Assembly (NCBI RefSeq): GCF_001411555.2
Contig: NC_049916.1
Span: 26,182,558-26,246,557 of the forward strand
Direction of reading: 5' to 3'
Length of the DNA stretch: 64,000 bases
Source of the DNA: Juglans regia
Taxonomy: Eukaryota > Streptophyta > Magnoliopsida > Fagales > Juglandaceae
In this document: positions 60,501-64,000 of the stretch, piece by piece
How positions within the stretch are numbered: position 1 is the first letter of the stretch
Layout: each line of letters opens with the position of its first letter
Notes under the pieces: model-generated
What the model was told of the DNA's origin: nothing
The model's input: only the letters and a program-made list of their open reading frames with translations
Database searches by the model: none
Made by a program: the position numbers and the translations under genes

Positions 60501-63500
60501 AATATAACGTGTGGAAAGGCTTGCTTCTCTGAAATTTGGGATCAAAGCTGCAGTCCATGTCTTTCCATGGTGAGGGTTCAGTTCTGCTAGCAAGTAGTAG
60601 AGGCAACCAGCACAATGCACCGTAAAAAGTGTCACCTGATGAAAGCCAACATGATGATCATTGATTTACATCATCACCTCATTGCAAGTTGTACGTACGT
60701 AGGTTCAGAAAAACTCGCGTGTCAATTATGCTTGCAAAATGATCAAAATGCATGCATGGGGCCTGGTGGGAGTACTGGATATATGGGCTACTTACAGATA
60801 GCAGCCTAGCACATCGGATCCAGAAATAACTGTATCTGATGTCCTTCTCAAGCCTGCCAAATAAGGGAGCCCAATGCAAGTTAATTTTTGAATGAGTCCA
60901 GTTGCCGGCTTCAAATTTTGGATAAACATACTTATAAAAAGTTGAAAAAATACAAGCGAACAACGACATTTAAATTTTGTCGTAAAAGAATCTTATACTT
61001 TATGCAATTATCTTTTTCTCGATCATTTTTCAAGTTTAAAAAATAAATATAGATAGAAGTCACTATTGAGAATATTCATTTTATACATATGATATGACAT
61101 CATCTCGATAATACATCTCTCTAAGTGAGTATTAGGAACAATCAATTAGAAACAGTCACGCAGTGAGTACAAAGTGTGTACTACTATAATAACTTCTCTC
61201 TAGTATTACTCTTTTCTTAAATTTGGATAAAACTGACCGACCTGGTGAAGAGCTGCTTGGCCCGTCGGAGTCTCCAAAATCTCAGCATGCCCAAGAGGGT
61301 GTAAGGGAGACCCATACGTAGCTTGCCTGTAAACAAATATCCAAGCACCTCAAATGGGATTGTGGATGCCAAATCCATCACGAACCACGTTGACAGGTAC
61401 CTTTAATTAGTTAAATAAGAGCATCAGTCGGTTAATTAATATCAAATCATCAAATATTGAATATTATGTGTATATATATATATATATGTATATTTCAACA
61501 GGTACGTACGTACAATGACACAGATCTAGAAATTTGGATTGGTGGGGCCTCATGTTTTAATTATAATTAAGACTGCTAGCTGTATGGTGAGCAAATTAAA
61601 TAATCTATTAAATTCTTCAATCCTAACTTTTAATGTATATGGACCGCCGGGACAGCTCGGAAAGTGATCAATGAGAAGCGCTGCATGGTTGAGCGGTTGG
61701 CTGTAATTGCTTGATCAAGTAGCTAAGGGTCCATATTGAGGTGCCTTGAATATTTAATGTCTTCACCGTCCATTCATTTCTCCTCTTAGGTCTCGTTTAG
61801 TTACACAGATTAAATTAGATAAGATGAGATTAAATAAAAAATTTATAAATAATAGTAAAATAATTTTAAAATAATCTGAGTTAAGATTTTTAAATTATAA
61901 TGTTAAAAGAGGGTTATAATATAATTTTTTAATATATATAATTTTTTGTTTTAAAATTTGAAAAAATTACATTATGTTTTATGTTTTAATTGTTTGAAAA
62001 AGTTGTAATGATCATTAGATAATGATTAGATGAAAATTTTAAATTTAAAAATATTTATATTTAAATAGTATTTGAATATTGAGATAAGATAAAATAATTT
62101 GAAAGATCGATTTGTGATACCAAACTAGGCCTTAATTTCAAATAAATAGAAATGATTAAAATGTCTAATATTTTATGTTAAATCTAGATAGTATTTATTT
62201 TTTAAAGTTGAAATGGATGGTCGATGATCATTTGTTTCTGAATAAAATGCGTCTCGTACATATATATATATATATATAATAATTAAATGATGTAATCATG
62301 AAAATCTTCGGAATGGAAGATCAGATAAAATTGATGATCAATACACCGGACTGCATGCTTAATCATGAGGTTGAAAAACAGAGAATTTCAAAAGTGGTCC
62401 AATTCAAAAAACTATATATATATGCAGGGTAAGTATAGCTAACCTCACTGCAATCTTTTCAGAATCACGAACTGGAAGCTGAGTTAGCGAATCAATATAA
62501 GCCACGAAAAATGTCAAGAAGATATCGACCCCAAAGAATAGATCCACAATGCTGTCTGCTATCCATAGCAGTTTCTTGGGAGAGGATCTGAGAAATGCTA
62601 CCTCAAATGGGTAAACCCATGCAGAGTATGCAACCAAAAGCACCATAAATGCCTGCCAACACCTGCATACATGCACCATTAACCCAGTCTGTATTAATAT
62701 TCATGCTAGATATAATAATAGAATATACATGTATTTCAGCCCTTTTAAAAGACAGTAGAGATCAAACCCATCATTAAAAAGTTTTTTTTTTTTTTTTTTA
62801 CGTAAATTTTAGATTTGTCAAGTTGTACAAATTAAAATATATGCAAGTATAGCATGCAGTACACACAGGTGCATGGACGGAGTCACACGTGTACACGCAC
62901 ATGTAAATTATATACAATCATATATAGGTACGTACGTATACGTGTGGAAAGTAACATTTTAGAACAATTTATATGAACTAAATTATGTGGTCGTGTTTAA
63001 TTCAAAGTGATGACCGGTAGGTGCATGATGATGATCATCAACGCAACGTACGTCCAACTTTTGTAAATGAGCATATCGCGGCTAGCTATCTTCGAATATT
63101 TTTTTTAATTTTATTCGTCCAAACGAAAAATTAAAGGAAATAAGAAATAATATTCATCCAAAACATTATTGCTAATTCAGTTCATGGAAAATACTGGAGG
63201 AGTACGGATGAATTGGACCCCCGAATCGACCGATACTAATTTATACTTTTTTTTTCTTTTCTTAAAAAAAAAGAAACTTAATAGTGAAAGAAGTGTTTAT
63301 TAGTGAATTGATTTTTTTAAAATATATTTAAAGATGTTTAAAAAATATGTAATTTTTTTTTTCACTCTCATCGATCAGTTATCGATGCAGGATCCTTCAG
63401 TTCATATATATTACATGTACGTTATACATACGTACCTGTATCTTGAATCCATGGGCGATATGATCCAGCCTTTTGACTCTATTTGATTTTGTGTGTAATG

Positions 63501-63728
63501 ATCACTAGAAACACCGAGTGGCGGAATGATGAGCTTCGAAAGGTGACGCAAACTGAGAGATGATGACGCTTCGCTTTCTTCATGCTCATGTAGTACTGGG
63601 GTTTCAGCTGGCTGCAGCTGCAGCTGGCCGCTCATGTGCTGTTTTTTCCGGCTATCCTTCTTCATGTCAGATGCTAAGTCACGATGATCAAGACTATTAT
63701 TGTATGGACCAAGCTGTTCCTTATCCAT
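57544..63728 (-). CDS. AKT2: AKT2-type Shaker potassium channel
   Basis: Eleven exons: 63728-63436, 62662-62444, 61400-61242, 60853-60796, 60635-60318, 60178-59939, 59732-59412, 59292-59089, 59007-58932, 58803-58228, 57674-57544; phases agree and give 864 residues. AKT2 is a weakly rectifying, phloem-associated plasma-membrane K+ channel. Order: variable N-terminus, the [11 protein letters not shown] block, S1-S4 with the arginine-rich [15 protein letters not shown], pore with TTVGYGD at about 298-304, S6, C-linker ([17 protein letters not shown]), cyclic-nucleotide-binding domain (about 400-530), ankyrin repeats (about 555-710), and a C-terminal KHA domain ([16 protein letters not shown] to IDSVDVIRD). 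It is longer than the roughly 800 residues I recall for Arabidopsis AKT2, through the N-terminus and the ankyrin-KHA linker. The ATG at 63728 is used; upstream in-frame codons lack one. Intron 2 hosts a MITE. Confidence 0.95.
61789..62131. mobile_element. Tourist-like MITE in AKT2 intron 2
   Basis: 343 bp with inverted ends GGTCTCGTTTAGTTACACA and (complement) GGCCTAGTTTGGTATCACA, flanked by TTA at 61786-61788 and 62132-62134. The interior resembles 17240-17380 and 21280-21600. Confidence 0.85.
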
Positions 63729-64000
63729 TCTCCCAAACAAAGTACTAGTACTCTTTAATTAGTAGAATTTTTTAAGGCAAATAAAATAACAGAAACACAC
63801 ACAAACGGCGCTAGAAGATCAGAAAGGGAGAGTCGGCGGCCGGTCAGGAGTAATATTGCTAAGTTTTGGAGAAACATCTAGCTTGAAAAGAGTAAGGGGA
63901 AAATTAAAGGTACGTAGGCCATGGGCGGGCTTAAAGTTAAAAAGAAAGAGAGCTTTGTGATCATGAGGGATGCAGATTCCATCGCTTGGTGGATGTGAAG
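63729..64000 (-). promoter_or_regulatory. AKT2 leader and proximal promoter (partial)
   Basis: Sequence upstream of the AKT2 start codon, cut by the window edge. No clear TATA box was fixed and no other gene is seen. Confidence 0.4.

Noticed and set aside
61681..61735. tRNA-like phrase (ggttgagcggttggctgta)
   Set aside because: No full cloverleaf, no T-loop GTTCGA box at the right distance.
1..64000. CRISPR arrays, bacterial operons or phage genes
   Set aside because: Gene structure, repeats and protein families are all those of plant nuclear DNA; no direct-repeat/spacer pattern was seen.

Overview
The window is nuclear DNA of a flowering plant, almost certainly a woody eudicot. The genes have short exons with GT-AG introns, intergenic DNA is AT-rich, and plant-only families are present (chloroplast ferredoxin, SnRK2, an AKT2-type potassium channel, a BYPASS1/ROH1-like protein). 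Fagales (walnut, hickory, oak relatives) is a guess from the general look of the repeats, not a demonstrated placement. Exon borders below were read by eye from splice signals, reading-frame continuity and family conservation.

Left part (1-26 kb): repeat-dominated. A decayed Ty1/copia element (1192-6464, minus strand) with diverged LTRs abuts a locus (about 6.5-18.9 kb) that appears to hold three collinear but rearranged copies of one ancestral segment. Two copies retain fragments of an NDR1/HIN1-like (NHL, LEA_2) gene. One NHL copy is split by a PIF/Harbinger DNA transposon (12800-16855) with perfect 16-bp inverted repeats, a TAA target duplication, one frameshift in its transposase, and a regularly spaced 27-bp array of AACGGTAAC motifs upstream of the transposase TATA box. 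From 19.8 to 23.8 kb lies a cluster of non-autonomous Helitrons, all on the minus strand. Tourist-like MITEs with TTA/TAA target sites are scattered through the window.

Right part (26-64 kb): the gene-bearing half. In order: an acyl-activating enzyme (+, 26.1-29.3 kb), a one-exon chloroplast ferredoxin (-, 29.9-30.3 kb), a 12-exon TMN1-type transmembrane-9 protein (-, 31.4-38.1 kb), a 9-exon SnRK2 kinase (+, 41.4-44.7 kb), a serine hydroxymethyltransferase pseudogene that keeps its introns (+, 47.6-51.1 kb), a BYPASS1/ROH1-like gene with a possible exitron (-, 55.1-56.2 kb), and an 11-exon AKT2-type Shaker K+ channel (-, 57.5-63.7 kb). These genes are not an operon or an obvious pathway cluster. 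SnRK2 and AKT2 both belong to families involved in osmotic and ion homeostasis, but nothing here shows they are linked in function.

No tRNA, rRNA, CRISPR or organellar insertion was recognised.
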